A DNA stretch of 31,932 bases from positions 1 to 31,932 of the forward strand of contig JBJETQ010000005.1 in assembly GCA_051883395.1 (NCBI GenBank). The letters run 5' to 3'. The DNA comes from HGM11368 sp051883395. GTDB taxonomy: Bacteria; Bacillota; Clostridia; Christensenellales; UBA3700. A model generated the notes under the pieces. It ran no database searches. It was not told the DNA's origin and worked only from the letters and a program-made list of their open reading frames with translations. The position numbers and the translations under genes were made by a program. This document shows, one piece after another, positions 22,196 to 29,975 of this stretch (positions within the stretch are counted from its first letter, which is position 1; each line of letters opens with the position of its first letter).

Positions 22196-22920
22196 TTGTT
22201 CATTTCTCCCATTTCGTACGTTGTCAAAGCGCACGCCACTATGGCGGCCGTTTCACATCTCAAAATTCTTTTACCAAGACTTACGACCTTTGCGCCCCTT
22301 TCTTTTGCCCTTTGCACTTCCTGCTCGTCAAATCCGCCTTCGCTGCCTATTATTATTGCCACCGATTGTGCGCCATTTAATCCTTCTATTTGACCTATAC
22401 TGCCCCATTGTGCATTTTCGTAAGGCAGAATTATCACGTCGCATTCTGCCGCCACGTCAAGCATTTCGTCAAATTCTGCAAGGTCGTCGACAATCACTCT
22501 CTTGCTTCTGCCGCATTGCTTGCAGGCTTGCAGGGCAATCTTGTCAAGTCTTTCTTTGTTAAACTTGTTTTCGGACACGTATCGGGAGCGGAAAGGCAAA
22601 ATTTCACCTACGCCCAATTCTACGCATTTCTGCACAATCAGGTCGAGTTTGTCCCCTTTTGGCAAAGCCTGACATAAGAGTATTCGTTTGTCGGGTTCTG
22701 CCTGATTGAGCATGGTCTTGTCTATCTCCGCCACGGCGTAATCTTTGTTTATTTCTGATATACTACATTCGTACTCCGTCGACTCGTCAAGACAAACGAT
22801 TGCCTTGTATCCCACCTTGTAACGCAAAACTCTGGTGAGATGAGCAAACTCGTCTCCACGTATGATAATTCTGTTGCCCTGCCTGTCGCAGGGATTTGCA
22901 AAAAATCTTCTTATTTCCAT
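22192..22920 (-). CDS. rsmE: 16S rRNA (uracil 1498-N3)-methyltransferase
   Basis: A SPOUT-class methyltransferase with a trefoil knot. The 242 aa start MEIRRFFANP, an N-terminal PUA-like domain, and end with knot motifs: LPKGDKLDLIVQKCVELGV, IIIGSEGGFDEQEV and SLGKRILRCETAAI, which form the SAM site. The ATG at 22920 shares a base with the prmA stop (TAATG). Confidence 0.96.
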   Translation of the reverse strand: MEIRRFFANPCDRQGNRIIIRGDEFAHLTRVLRYKVGYKAIVCLDESTEYECSISEINKDYAVAEIDKTMLNQAEPDKRILLCQALPKGDKLDLIVQKCVELGVGEILPFRSRYVSENKFNKERLDKIALQACKQCGRSKRVIVDDLAEFDEMLDVAAECDVIILPYENAQWGSIGQIEGLNGAQSVAIIIGSEGGFDEQEVQRAKERGAKVVSLGKRILRCETAAIVACALTTYEMGEMNK

Positions 22921-23843
22921 TATACCGTCATTCGCAGAGCTACCCACTCACCCTGCTCTATCCTTTCTACAATAACGTATCCTTTTTTTTCAAAAGCACT
23001 CTCGACGTCGTCCTTTCTGTCCTTGATTATACCCGAAACGATTATATCCTTTCCGCTTCTGACATATTTGCCGAGTTCTCCCGACAGCCCTATCAATACG
23101 TCGGCTGTGATGTTGGCAATCACTACGTCGTACCTGGACGTTGTCTTGTCCAACAGATTGGCACTTTCTATATTCATCTTGTCTGCCACGCCGTTGAGTA
23201 TTGCGTTTTCCCTTGCCACTCTCACGGCTTCGGGGTCTATATCGTAAGCGTCAACCTTGACGGCGCCCAATTTGACGGCGACAATGCCCAGTATTCCGCT
23301 ACCCGTACCTACGTCCACCACGCTTTTGCCTTCGAGTCCTATGCTTTGCATAAGTCTTATGCACATAGACGTCGTCTCGTGTTGACCGGAACCAAATGCC
23401 GTTCCTGCGTCAATAAGCACCGTTTTGTCGTCAATCTCTCCGTCTATCCAGCACGGACGAATGGTAACGTCTCCTATCTTGACGGGTTGTTGAGTCTCTT
23501 TCCACTTTTCTACCCAGTCGTTGTCGTCGGTATCGGATATGACAAGGCTCAACTCTCCCAAATCAAAAGGAGAATTTTCTTTTAAAAATTGAAGCCTTTC
23601 ATCAATCTGCCCAAGTATATCGTCCAGCTCGTCGGGCGTAAAATAGCCTTTGACGTACACGTCGTCGCCTTGATTAAGCACGTCTTCCGACACGTAGTCG
23701 TATAACACTCCTTGCTCGTCAAGCGTCTTGAAATCGTTGATGTCGTATATTCCCACGCCTTTGGAACCAAGCTCCTGCAATATATCAGCCACCAGTTCGC
23801 TGGCATCGCTTGTTGTTTTGATTGCAATTTCTTTGAATATCAT
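22920..23843 (-). CDS. prmA: Ribosomal protein L11 methyltransferase
   Basis: It trimethylates several lysines and the N-terminus of L11. The 307 aa have an N-terminal substrate-binding domain (about 1-60), then a Rossmann SAM-binding domain with DVGTGSGILGI and the VVIANITAD catalytic loop. The start at MIFKEIAIKT is the family start. The -10 box of its promoter ends ten bases upstream, so the transcript would begin about three bases before the ATG, and no ribosome binding site is seen. prmA-rsmE-mtaB-hinT form one transcription unit. Confidence 0.95.
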   Translation of the reverse strand: MIFKEIAIKTTSDASELVADILQELGSKGVGIYDINDFKTLDEQGVLYDYVSEDVLNQGDDVYVKGYFTPDELDDILGQIDERLQFLKENSPFDLGELSLVISDTDDNDWVEKWKETQQPVKIGDVTIRPCWIDGEIDDKTVLIDAGTAFGSGQHETTSMCIRLMQSIGLEGKSVVDVGTGSGILGIVAVKLGAVKVDAYDIDPEAVRVARENAILNGVADKMNIESANLLDKTTSRYDVVIANITADVLIGLSGELGKYVRSGKDIIVSGIIKDRKDDVESAFEKKGYVIVERIEQGEWVALRMTV

Positions 23844-23852
23844 AGTAAATTT

Positions 23853-23881
23853 ATTATAATATAAGCCCACCGCAAAAGCAA
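23853..23881 (-). promoter_or_regulatory. Promoter of the prmA operon
   Basis: Minus strand: TTGCTT (23881-23876), 17 bases, TATAAT (23858-23853). It implies an almost leaderless prmA mRNA. Confidence 0.65.
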
Positions 23882-23961
23882 GCATTTAGCAAATCGGACG
23901 ACACTCCAAAACACAATTTGAAAACGGGGCAACGCTGTCTGCATCCGATGGGCGTTAGAAC

Positions 23962-23991
23962 AAAAAACTCGCCTTGTTACCAAAGCGAGTT
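23962..23991 (-). terminator. Terminator of the heat-shock operon
   Basis: AACTCGC (23966-23972) and GCGAGTT (23985-23991) form the outer stem, with a further short TTG/CAA helix inside. On the minus strand six T in all follow the GCGAG arm. It lies seven bases after the dnaJ stop. Confidence 0.87.
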
Positions 23992-23998
23992 GTTTAGT

Positions 23999-25123
23999 TT
24001 ATTTTTTGTTGTATTTTTTGATGAGCGGATATTGAGAATCGGTCAAACTGTCTTCAAATTCTCTGAGCAGTTTGAGTTGTTTGCCTGACAAGTTCTTTGG
24101 AGTTTCCACTTTGATAGTAACGTAAAGGTCGCCGTACGTATCCTTGCGCAACATCTTCATTCCGTAGCCTTTGAGCCTTATCTTCGTACCCGATTGAGTG
24201 CCTTGCGGAACTTTGAATTTTGCCATGCCCTTCATCGTCTTTATCTCTATATCCACACCGCAGGCGGCGTCGTAATAGCCGATTGGATATTCGGTATAAA
24301 GGTCGGAGCCGACACGCTTGAAATCAGGGCTGTCCAAAACGTACAAAACAAGCACGAGATTGCCCTTTGGTCCGCCGTTGCGGCCGCAGTTGCCTTCTCC
24401 CCTGATAGTCATATTGATTCCGCTATCCACTCCGGCAGGAATGTTGACGGTTACGTTCGCTTCCTTTCTGACGTATCCTGCGCCACGACAAGCCGAGCAT
24501 TTTTCTTCAACGATTTTGCCCTTGCCGCCGCAATGCGGACATACGGTCTGAACTATCTGCTGACCAAACAGAGTATTCTGCGTCTTGCGTATTGTTCCCG
24601 TGCCGTTACAATGCGGACAAACCTTGACAGACGAGCCTGATTTTGCACCCGTTCCGCCGCAAGACGAACAAGTTTCGTCTCTGCTTACCCTTATGGTCTT
24701 TTTTACTCCATTGTATGCTTCTTCAAAGCTCAACGTTACTTTTACCTGAATGTCGTCGCCCGGTCTCGGTGCGTTAGGATTGTTGCGACCGCCGCCGCCA
24801 AAACCGCCGAAGAAGGAGTTGAGAATATCTTCAAACCCGCCGCCAAAACCGCTGCTGTCGCCGCCGCTAAAACCGCCGAAGCCTTGCGGACCGTTCTCGT
24901 CGCCGTATTGGTCGTAATTGGCTCTCTTGTCCTTATCGCTAAGCACTTCGTAGGCGTGATTGATTTCTTTGAATTTGGCTTCTGCTTCCTTCTTTTCCGC
25001 TTCGGTAGCGTTAGCAAATCTGTCGGGGTGCAATTTGATAGCCAGTTTTCGGTACGCCTTTTTTATTTCGTCTTCGCTTGCGCCCTTGGACACTCCTAAT
25101 ATTTCGTATAAATCCTTTGCCAT
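23999..25123 (-). CDS. dnaJ: Chaperone protein DnaJ
   Basis: Co-chaperone that delivers clients to DnaK and stimulates its ATPase. The 374 aa have a J domain with HPD at 32-34, a Gly/Phe-rich linker (GFGGFSGG and following), four zinc-binding CxxCxGxG repeats (CSSCGGTG, CPHCNGTG, CPHCGGKG, CSACRGAG) and the C-terminal client-binding region. The ATG at 25123 has GGAG six bases upstream. An earlier in-frame start lies inside the hairpin between dnaK and dnaJ and is unlikely. Confidence 0.98.
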   Translation of the reverse strand: MAKDLYEILGVSKGASEDEIKKAYRKLAIKLHPDRFANATEAEKKEAEAKFKEINHAYEVLSDKDKRANYDQYGDENGPQGFGGFSGGDSSGFGGGFEDILNSFFGGFGGGGRNNPNAPRPGDDIQVKVTLSFEEAYNGVKKTIRVSRDETCSSCGGTGAKSGSSVKVCPHCNGTGTIRKTQNTLFGQQIVQTVCPHCGGKGKIVEEKCSACRGAGYVRKEANVTVNIPAGVDSGINMTIRGEGNCGRNGGPKGNLVLVLYVLDSPDFKRVGSDLYTEYPIGYYDAACGVDIEIKTMKGMAKFKVPQGTQSGTKIRLKGYGMKMLRKDTYGDLYVTIKVETPKNLSGKQLKLLREFEDSLTDSQYPLIKKYNKK

Positions 25124-25132
25124 AATTTCTCC

Positions 25133-25161
25133 AAAAACGTAGCCTATCAGCATAGGCTACG
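25133..25161 (-). terminator. Terminator-like hairpin between dnaK and dnaJ
   Basis: CGTAGCCTA and TAGGCTACG (25138-25146 and 25153-25161) form a perfect nine-pair stem with a six-base loop. On the minus strand five T follow directly, then the dnaJ ribosome binding site. It starts 17 bases after the dnaK stop. It may let only part of the transcripts go on into dnaJ, or protect the upstream mRNA. Confidence 0.82.
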
Positions 25162-25178
25162 CTTTGTAATTGTCGTTA

Positions 25179-27014
25179 TTATTTGTTTTCGTCGCCGTCG
25201 ATGATTATGTCGTCGGGATTAACTTCTCCTTCCGTAGCGCCGTTTGCGTTGGCATTGGCATTGGCTTGTTCCTGAGCTGCCTGATACAATTTGGTGAAGA
25301 TAGGTGCATTGGCTTTGCTCATCTCGTCAATGATGTTTCTGACTTTTTCTGCGTCGTCGGCACCAGCCAATTCTTCCTTAGCTTTTTTGAGCGCTTCTTC
25401 CAAAGTCTTCTTGTCTTCTTCGCTGAGTTTGTCGCCTGCTTCTTCAACAGCCTTTTCGGTGGCAAAAATCATCTGGTCTGCATCGTTTTTAGCGTCAACG
25501 AGATCTTTACGCTTCTTGTCTTCTTCGGCATATTTCTCGGCTTCTTTGATAGCCTTGTCAATGTCGTCGTCGCTAAGGTTGGTGGACGAAGTGATGGTAA
25601 CGCTTTGCTTTTTGCCGGTACCCTTATCCACCGCTGTAACGTTGACTATACCGTTGGCGTCGATGTCGAAAGTAACTTCGATTTGCGGAATTCCTCTAGG
25701 TGCCGGTGGAATTCCGTCGAGTTGGAATCTTCCCAGTTCTTTGTTGTCGTTTGCCATTGACCTTTCGCCTTGCAAAACTCTGATGTCAACCGCCGTCTGA
25801 TTGTTGGCTGCGGTAGAGAATATCTGCGATTTGCTGGTAGGAATAGTCGTGTTTCTGTCGATAAGTTTTGTAAATACGCCGCCCATCGTTTCGATACCAA
25901 GGCTGAGCGGAGTTACGTCGAGCAATACCACGTCTTTGACGTCGCCTGCCAATACGCCGCCTTGAATAGCTGCGCCCAAAGCCACACACTCGTCAGGGTT
26001 GATGCCCTTGAACGGCTCCTTGCCCGTGATGTTCTTAACTGCTTCCACTACGGCAGGTATTCTTGTAGAACCGCCTACCAAAATAACCTTGGCAAGGTCC
26101 TTGGCTTCAAGTTTTGCATCGGCAAGAGCCTTTTTGAGCGGAACGAGCGTTCTCGATACAAGCGAGCTTGTCAAAGCGTCGAATTTTGCTCTCGTAAGGT
26201 CGATGTCGATGTGCTTAGGTCCGTCAGCCGTCATAGTGATGAACGGCAGGTTGATGTTGGTCTTTGTAACGCCTGACAATTCGATTTTTGCCTTTTCTGC
26301 CGCTTCCTTGATTCTCTGCATGGTTGCAGGGTCGGTAGGAAGTTTGATGCCTTCTGTTCTTTCGAACTCGTCAATGATATATTTGACTATCGCATTGTCG
26401 AAATCGTCGCCGCCTAGCATCGTATCGCCGTTGGTGGACAAAACTTCAAATACGCCGTCTTCTATCTCCAAAATCGATACGTCGAACGTTCCGCCGCCAA
26501 GGTCGTATATCAAAACTTTCTGACCTTGATTTTCTGCTTTGTCCAGACCGTATGCAAGAGCCGCTGCGGTAGGTTCGTTGATAATTCTCAACACTTCCAG
26601 ACCTGCGATTTTGCCTGCGTCCTTAGTAGCCTGTCTTTGGCTGTCGGAGAAGTATGCAGGCACCGTGATGACGGCTTGCGTTACCTTCTGACCGAGAAAT
26701 GATTCTGCGTCTTCTTTGAGTTTTGTCAATATCATAGCACTGATTTCTTGTGGAGAATACTTCTTGTTGTCTATCTCCACTTTGTAATCGCTGCCCATAT
26801 GTCTTTTGATAGAGCTGACAGTACGTTTAGCGTTGGCTATTGCCTGTCTTTTTGCAACCTGACCTACCAGTCTTTCGCCGTCTTTTGCAAAGCCGACTAC
26901 CGACGGAGTCGTTCTTGAACCTTCTTTGTTAGCAATAACGGTTGCTTCGCCGCCTTCCATAACGGCTACGCAAGAGTTAGTTGTTCCAAGGTCGATACCA
27001 ATAATCTTTCCCAT
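25179..27014 (-). CDS. dnaK: Chaperone protein DnaK (Hsp70)
   Basis: ATP-driven chaperone. The 611 aa show the ATPase start MGKIIGIDLGTTNSCVAVME, the phosphate-binding IYDLGGGTFDVSI and VGGSTRIPAV motifs, the linker VVLLDVTPLSLGIET, the substrate-binding domain and a helical lid. The C-terminus is Ala/Asn-rich followed by an acidic end (DDIIIDGDENK), lacking the classical EEVD-like tail, as in other bacteria. AAGGAGA stands before the ATG. The order hrcA-grpE-dnaK-dnaJ is typical of Bacillota. Confidence 0.99.
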   Translation of the reverse strand: MGKIIGIDLGTTNSCVAVMEGGEATVIANKEGSRTTPSVVGFAKDGERLVGQVAKRQAIANAKRTVSSIKRHMGSDYKVEIDNKKYSPQEISAMILTKLKEDAESFLGQKVTQAVITVPAYFSDSQRQATKDAGKIAGLEVLRIINEPTAAALAYGLDKAENQGQKVLIYDLGGGTFDVSILEIEDGVFEVLSTNGDTMLGGDDFDNAIVKYIIDEFERTEGIKLPTDPATMQRIKEAAEKAKIELSGVTKTNINLPFITMTADGPKHIDIDLTRAKFDALTSSLVSRTLVPLKKALADAKLEAKDLAKVILVGGSTRIPAVVEAVKNITGKEPFKGINPDECVALGAAIQGGVLAGDVKDVVLLDVTPLSLGIETMGGVFTKLIDRNTTIPTSKSQIFSTAANNQTAVDIRVLQGERSMANDNKELGRFQLDGIPPAPRGIPQIEVTFDIDANGIVNVTAVDKGTGKKQSVTITSSTNLSDDDIDKAIKEAEKYAEEDKKRKDLVDAKNDADQMIFATEKAVEEAGDKLSEEDKKTLEEALKKAKEELAGADDAEKVRNIIDEMSKANAPIFTKLYQAAQEQANANANANGATEGEVNPDDIIIDGDENK

Positions 27015-27035
27015 ATATTTGTCTCCTTTTTGATA

Positions 27036-27563
27036 TTATTCTGTTTGTTGTTTCGCTACTACTACCATACTGTGTCTCAGTACGGCGTCGCCACGCTTAT
27101 AACCTTTTTTGACTTCTCCCACGACTTTTCCTGCATTGTCCGGGTCGTCTACGCTCTGCACGGCTTCGTGCAGGTTGGGATTGAATTCTTCTCCCATTGC
27201 TTTGATTTCTTCGACGTTGTATTTTGCAAGTATATCCATAAACGTCTTTTTGGTAAGCTCGATACCCTTTCGCTGCGATTCGTCCTTCTGAGCTGCAATC
27301 GCCATATCCAGAAAGTCAGCTACCTGCAACATATCTTCTATTACGTTGTCCACTCCGTCGTTGTATCTCTGAAAAGCCAGCGTCTGATTTCTCTTTTTGT
27401 AATTGTCAAAATCTGCCTGCAATCTGATATACTGACTGTTGAGTTTGTCGTATTTTTCCTGCGCTTCGTCCTTTACGGCTTCGGTAGCGCCCTTGAATTC
27501 AAAGCTCTCTGCCTGACCTTCTGTTTGTCTTATGCTTTCTTCTTCATTCTTCTTCTTTGCCAT
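27036..27563 (-). CDS. grpE: Nucleotide exchange factor GrpE
   Basis: It releases ADP from DnaK. The 175 aa consist of a polar N-terminal region, a long coiled coil (about 30-80, with YIRLQADFDNYKKRN) and a small beta domain ending with GYKRGDAVLRHSMVVVAK, the family signature. It starts three bases after the hrcA stop and precedes dnaK by about 20 bases. Confidence 0.97.
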   Translation of the reverse strand: MAKKKNEEESIRQTEGQAESFEFKGATEAVKDEAQEKYDKLNSQYIRLQADFDNYKKRNQTLAFQRYNDGVDNVIEDMLQVADFLDMAIAAQKDESQRKGIELTKKTFMDILAKYNVEEIKAMGEEFNPNLHEAVQSVDDPDNAGKVVGEVKKGYKRGDAVLRHSMVVVAKQQTE

Positions 27564-27566
27564 ATC

Positions 27567-28580
27567 TTATTCCTTCTTGTTGTTGTCTTGCAATACAATT
27601 CCTAGTTCTTTCAGCACACCAAGCACCTTTTTGTAGTCCATTCTTTCGGGTCCTATCACGCCTACGTGTCCCACTTCTTTGCCGTTGATGTTGTACTTTG
27701 CCGTTATCAACGCCATGTGTGCCAGTTCCGCATTGTCTTCGCTACCTATTCTTACGCAATATTCGATGTCGCCTTCTCCTTCCATGAGGTCGCACAGCTT
27801 TTCTTTGTGCGATACCACCGACATAAATTGTCTGACGTTGTCCACGTCCTTATATTCCGGATAATCGAAAATCTTTTCCGTACCTTCGACGTACAACTGC
27901 TCCTCGGTTGCGCTCTTGAAATCCATAACAAAAGCTATGACCTGCTCGTATATGCTCCTGAACGCTTCCAGTTCTTTGTCTAAACAATCGTCTCCGTTGG
28001 CAACTTCCGCAATACTCTTGCCTACAAAAGCCTTGCGCAACAACCCGCCTGCAACTTCGATAAAGTTCTCTTTGACGTCCTTAGGCAAATCAATCTGTTT
28101 GTTCTTGATGACGCCGTTGTCCGTTACGATAAGTACCAGCGCTGTGCCGTCGTACATATCAATTATTTTGATGTCCTTGATGACTATGTTGTCTGCGTTT
28201 GTTATCATAAGCATCGACGTATAGTTGGTAATGTCGCTGACGATTTTTGCACCGTTCTTTACCACTTCCTGCACCGATTTGAACTTCTCGTTGACTATCT
28301 CTCTTATCTGCTCGCTGTCGATGTCAGAACTGTCAAGTATGTTTTCTACGTAATATTTGTATGCCTTGGAAGACGGAATTCTTCCCGAACTTACGTGCGG
28401 TTGAGTCAGATAACCCATCTCTTCCAGCATCGACAATTCGCTTCTTATCGTCGCCGTCGATATTTCGGGCAAATATTGCTTTTGTATTGCTCCGGACGAT
28501 ATTGGCTCAACGTCGCTGATATAGCTGTCTATCAGCGCTTTGAGTACCTTCTTTTTTCTTTCAGTAAGATTTTCTCCCAT
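27567..28580 (-). CDS. hrcA: Heat-inducible transcription repressor HrcA
   Basis: It represses the heat-shock operon by binding CIRCE. The 337 aa begin with a winged helix (LTERKKKVLKALIDSYISD, then ISTATIRSELSMLEEMGYL and the SSGRIPSSKAYKYYV motif) and go on with a GAF-like dimer domain ending in GVIGPERMDYKKVLGVL. Length is usual. A GAGG site stands six bases before the ATG. It is the first gene of the operon it controls. Confidence 0.98.
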   Translation of the reverse strand: MGENLTERKKKVLKALIDSYISDVEPISSGAIQKQYLPEISTATIRSELSMLEEMGYLTQPHVSSGRIPSSKAYKYYVENILDSSDIDSEQIREIVNEKFKSVQEVVKNGAKIVSDITNYTSMLMITNADNIVIKDIKIIDMYDGTALVLIVTDNGVIKNKQIDLPKDVKENFIEVAGGLLRKAFVGKSIAEVANGDDCLDKELEAFRSIYEQVIAFVMDFKSATEEQLYVEGTEKIFDYPEYKDVDNVRQFMSVVSHKEKLCDLMEGEGDIEYCVRIGSEDNAELAHMALITAKYNINGKEVGHVGVIGPERMDYKKVLGVLKELGIVLQDNNKKE

Positions 28581-28590
28581 TTTCGTCCTC

Positions 28591-28640
28591 TTAGCAGTCG
28601 TTATTTTAGATTGTTAGCACTCTCGTTCCTTGACTGCTAA
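28591..28640. promoter_or_regulatory. CIRCE-like operator with an extra half-site
   Basis: TTAGCACTC (28614-28622), nine bases, GACTGCTAA (28632-28640). The consensus is TTAGCACTC-N9-GAGTGCTAA, so one base differs. A third half-site TTAGCAGTC lies at 28591-28599 and is the exact inverted copy of the variant right half. It sits in the hrcA leader, directly downstream of the -10 box. Confidence 0.93.
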
Positions 28641-28644
28641 AACT

Positions 28645-28672
28645 ATTATACTACATATTATGGCTGTGTCAA
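28645..28672 (-). promoter_or_regulatory. Promoter of the hrcA-grpE-dnaK-dnaJ operon
   Basis: Minus strand: TTGACA (28672-28667), 16 bases, TATAAT (28650-28645). Both boxes are perfect. CIRCE begins four bases downstream. Confidence 0.87.
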
Positions 28673-28713
28673 GGTTTTTTAACAACAATTTATGTAAAAT
28701 CGATGTCAAAAAC

Positions 28714-28741
28714 AAAAAAATACCACGCCTTGCCGGCGTGG
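28714..28741 (-). terminator. Terminator of the 109-aa lipoprotein
   Basis: CCACGCC (28723-28729) and GGCGTGG (28735-28741) form a GC-rich stem with a five-base loop. On the minus strand TATTTTTTTG follows. It lies 24 bases after the stop. Confidence 0.92.
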
Positions 28742-28765
28742 CATCTTTTATTGATTTATCTATTC

Positions 28766-29095
28766 TTATTTCTTGGTAAACGTTGCAACTCCCAATACAA
28801 CGAGATTGCCGTCATCGTTGATGTATGCAAAAGCAGTTTCGTTCTTTTCTCCGTCTTTTTCCGTTACTTCGTAGATGTAAACTACACCGTCGTCGTTCTT
28901 CTTGCTGGTGTACTTAAATTCATCCGTTCTGCTGAAACCGAAAATGCTGATTTTTACTTCGGCCTTTCCCATAGCGCCGAGTTTAACGTAAGAATCACCG
29001 TTTACGTATGTACCGTTTACGCAACCTGCAAAGATAAACAGGCAAGATACGAGCATTACTGCTACAAGTGCTGCAACAACAATTTTTTTAGTCAT
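28766..29095 (-). CDS. Small lipoprotein of unknown function
   Basis: 109 aa. The signal peptide has MTKK, a hydrophobic core (5-22) and the lipobox IFAGC with Cys25. The mature part of about 85 residues begins VNGTYVNGDSYVKLG and is beta-rich, with polar strands, as in small immunoglobulin- or lipocalin-like secreted domains; no family is recognised. AGGAGG stands about eleven bases before the ATG. It has its own promoter and terminator. Confidence 0.87.
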   Translation of the reverse strand: MTKKIVVAALVAVMLVSCLFIFAGCVNGTYVNGDSYVKLGAMGKAEVKISIFGFSRTDEFKYTSKKNDDGVVYIYEVTEKDGEKNETAFAYINDDGNLVVLGVATFTKK

Positions 29096-29134
29096 AAAAA
29101 TTGTCCTCCTAAGATATTTTTGTTTTCTACCTTT

Positions 29135-29162
29135 ATTATATACAACGAGTTTTATTTGTCAA
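29135..29162 (-). promoter_or_regulatory. Promoter of the 109-aa lipoprotein
   Basis: Minus strand: TTGACA (29162-29157), 16 bases, TATAAT (29140-29135). It lies between the tetR-type gene and the lipoprotein, so the two need not share a transcript. Confidence 0.8.
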
Positions 29163-29178
29163 CTAATTTTAATAATGT

Positions 29179-29790
29179 TCAAATTTTTTTCAAATCATTT
29201 TTATAAGTCATAGGTCTGACGCTGTACATTATTACGTCGCATATAAAAGCGACGTCGTCCTGACAGTCGTGGCGAAGCCACTCCGTTACTATTGCGTCGA
29301 TGCCTTTGAGAAAATATCTTTGCATATAGTTGATTATTCTGGCGTCGCTTACTCCGTATCTTTTGTATATCGGCATGCACATATTGATTATCAGATAGTC
29401 GTCTATATCGTCCGTTCTGAAAGTATGCGAGTTGTCGGCATAAATCTTGCACAGCCTTTTGTGTTTCTTGATATATTGCAGGTACGGCATAAGATATTTT
29501 GGAGAGATAAAATTCAAATCGTCTTTGTCAATACTGCCGATATTTTTGAAATCCAGCTTCAAATCATAACTGCATTCGTCCAAAAAATTATTTATCAAAT
29601 TTTTGTGAGTATCTTCAAAAAGCTCTGCCGTATTGTCGTAATGCGCATAGAACGTCGAGCGATTTACTCCTGCCTTTTTGCATATATCCACGACCGTTAT
29701 CTCGGAAAATTCTTTGTATTCCAGCAACGATACCATGGCGCATTCCATTTTTTTTGACGTATTTGTGTATTTTGATTGCGATTTGTTCAT
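29179..29790 (-). CDS. TetR-type transcriptional regulator
   Basis: 203 aa. The N-terminal helix-turn-helix shows the TetR pattern: EITVVDICKKAGVNRSTFYA (about 30-49) followed by HYDNTAELFED. The C-terminal part is helical and would bind an unknown ligand; it resembles the group of TetR-like regulators whose DNA-binding domain has the STFYxHY signature. The ATG at 29790 is chosen over one eight codons earlier because a G-rich site (GGGGG) stands before it. No efflux or enzyme gene adjoins, so the target is unknown. A palindrome upstream may be its operator. Confidence 0.9.
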   Translation of the reverse strand: MNKSQSKYTNTSKKMECAMVSLLEYKEFSEITVVDICKKAGVNRSTFYAHYDNTAELFEDTHKNLINNFLDECSYDLKLDFKNIGSIDKDDLNFISPKYLMPYLQYIKKHKRLCKIYADNSHTFRTDDIDDYLIINMCMPIYKRYGVSDARIINYMQRYFLKGIDAIVTEWLRHDCQDDVAFICDVIMYSVRPMTYKNDLKKI

Positions 29791-29816
29791 ACGAAACCCC
29801 CGCTTTAATTTCATTC

Positions 29817-29846
29817 ATTATAGCAGATTTTTTGATTAAAAGACAA
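29817..29846 (-). promoter_or_regulatory. Promoter of the TetR-type gene
   Basis: Minus strand: TTGTCT (29846-29841), 18 bases, TATAAT (29822-29817). Confidence 0.65.
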
Positions 29847-29855
29847 TATTAAACC

Positions 29856-29867
29856 GACAACATTGTC
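29856..29867. promoter_or_regulatory. Palindrome upstream of the TetR-type promoter
   Basis: GACAACATTGTC has five-base arms around CA, ten bases upstream of the -35 box. It is a candidate operator; only one copy is seen. Confidence 0.35.
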
Positions 29868-29925
29868 CGTTTGTGTCGTGGTTTTAATCTTATGGACATA
29901 TGATACTTAATCTTGGGGAATATGT

Positions 29926-29954
29926 GAGTAAATCGGAGATTATCCGACTTACTC
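29926..29954. repeat. 12-bp inverted repeat behind the recombinase gene
   Basis: GAGTAAATCGGA (29926-29937) and TCCGACTTACTC (29943-29954) pair with one G-U position and a five-base loop, 22 bases after the recombinase stop. There is no T run, so it may be a weak terminator, or lie near the end of the mobile element. Confidence 0.7.
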
Positions 29955-29975
29955 CATAGTCCCTTGTTTTTTGCG

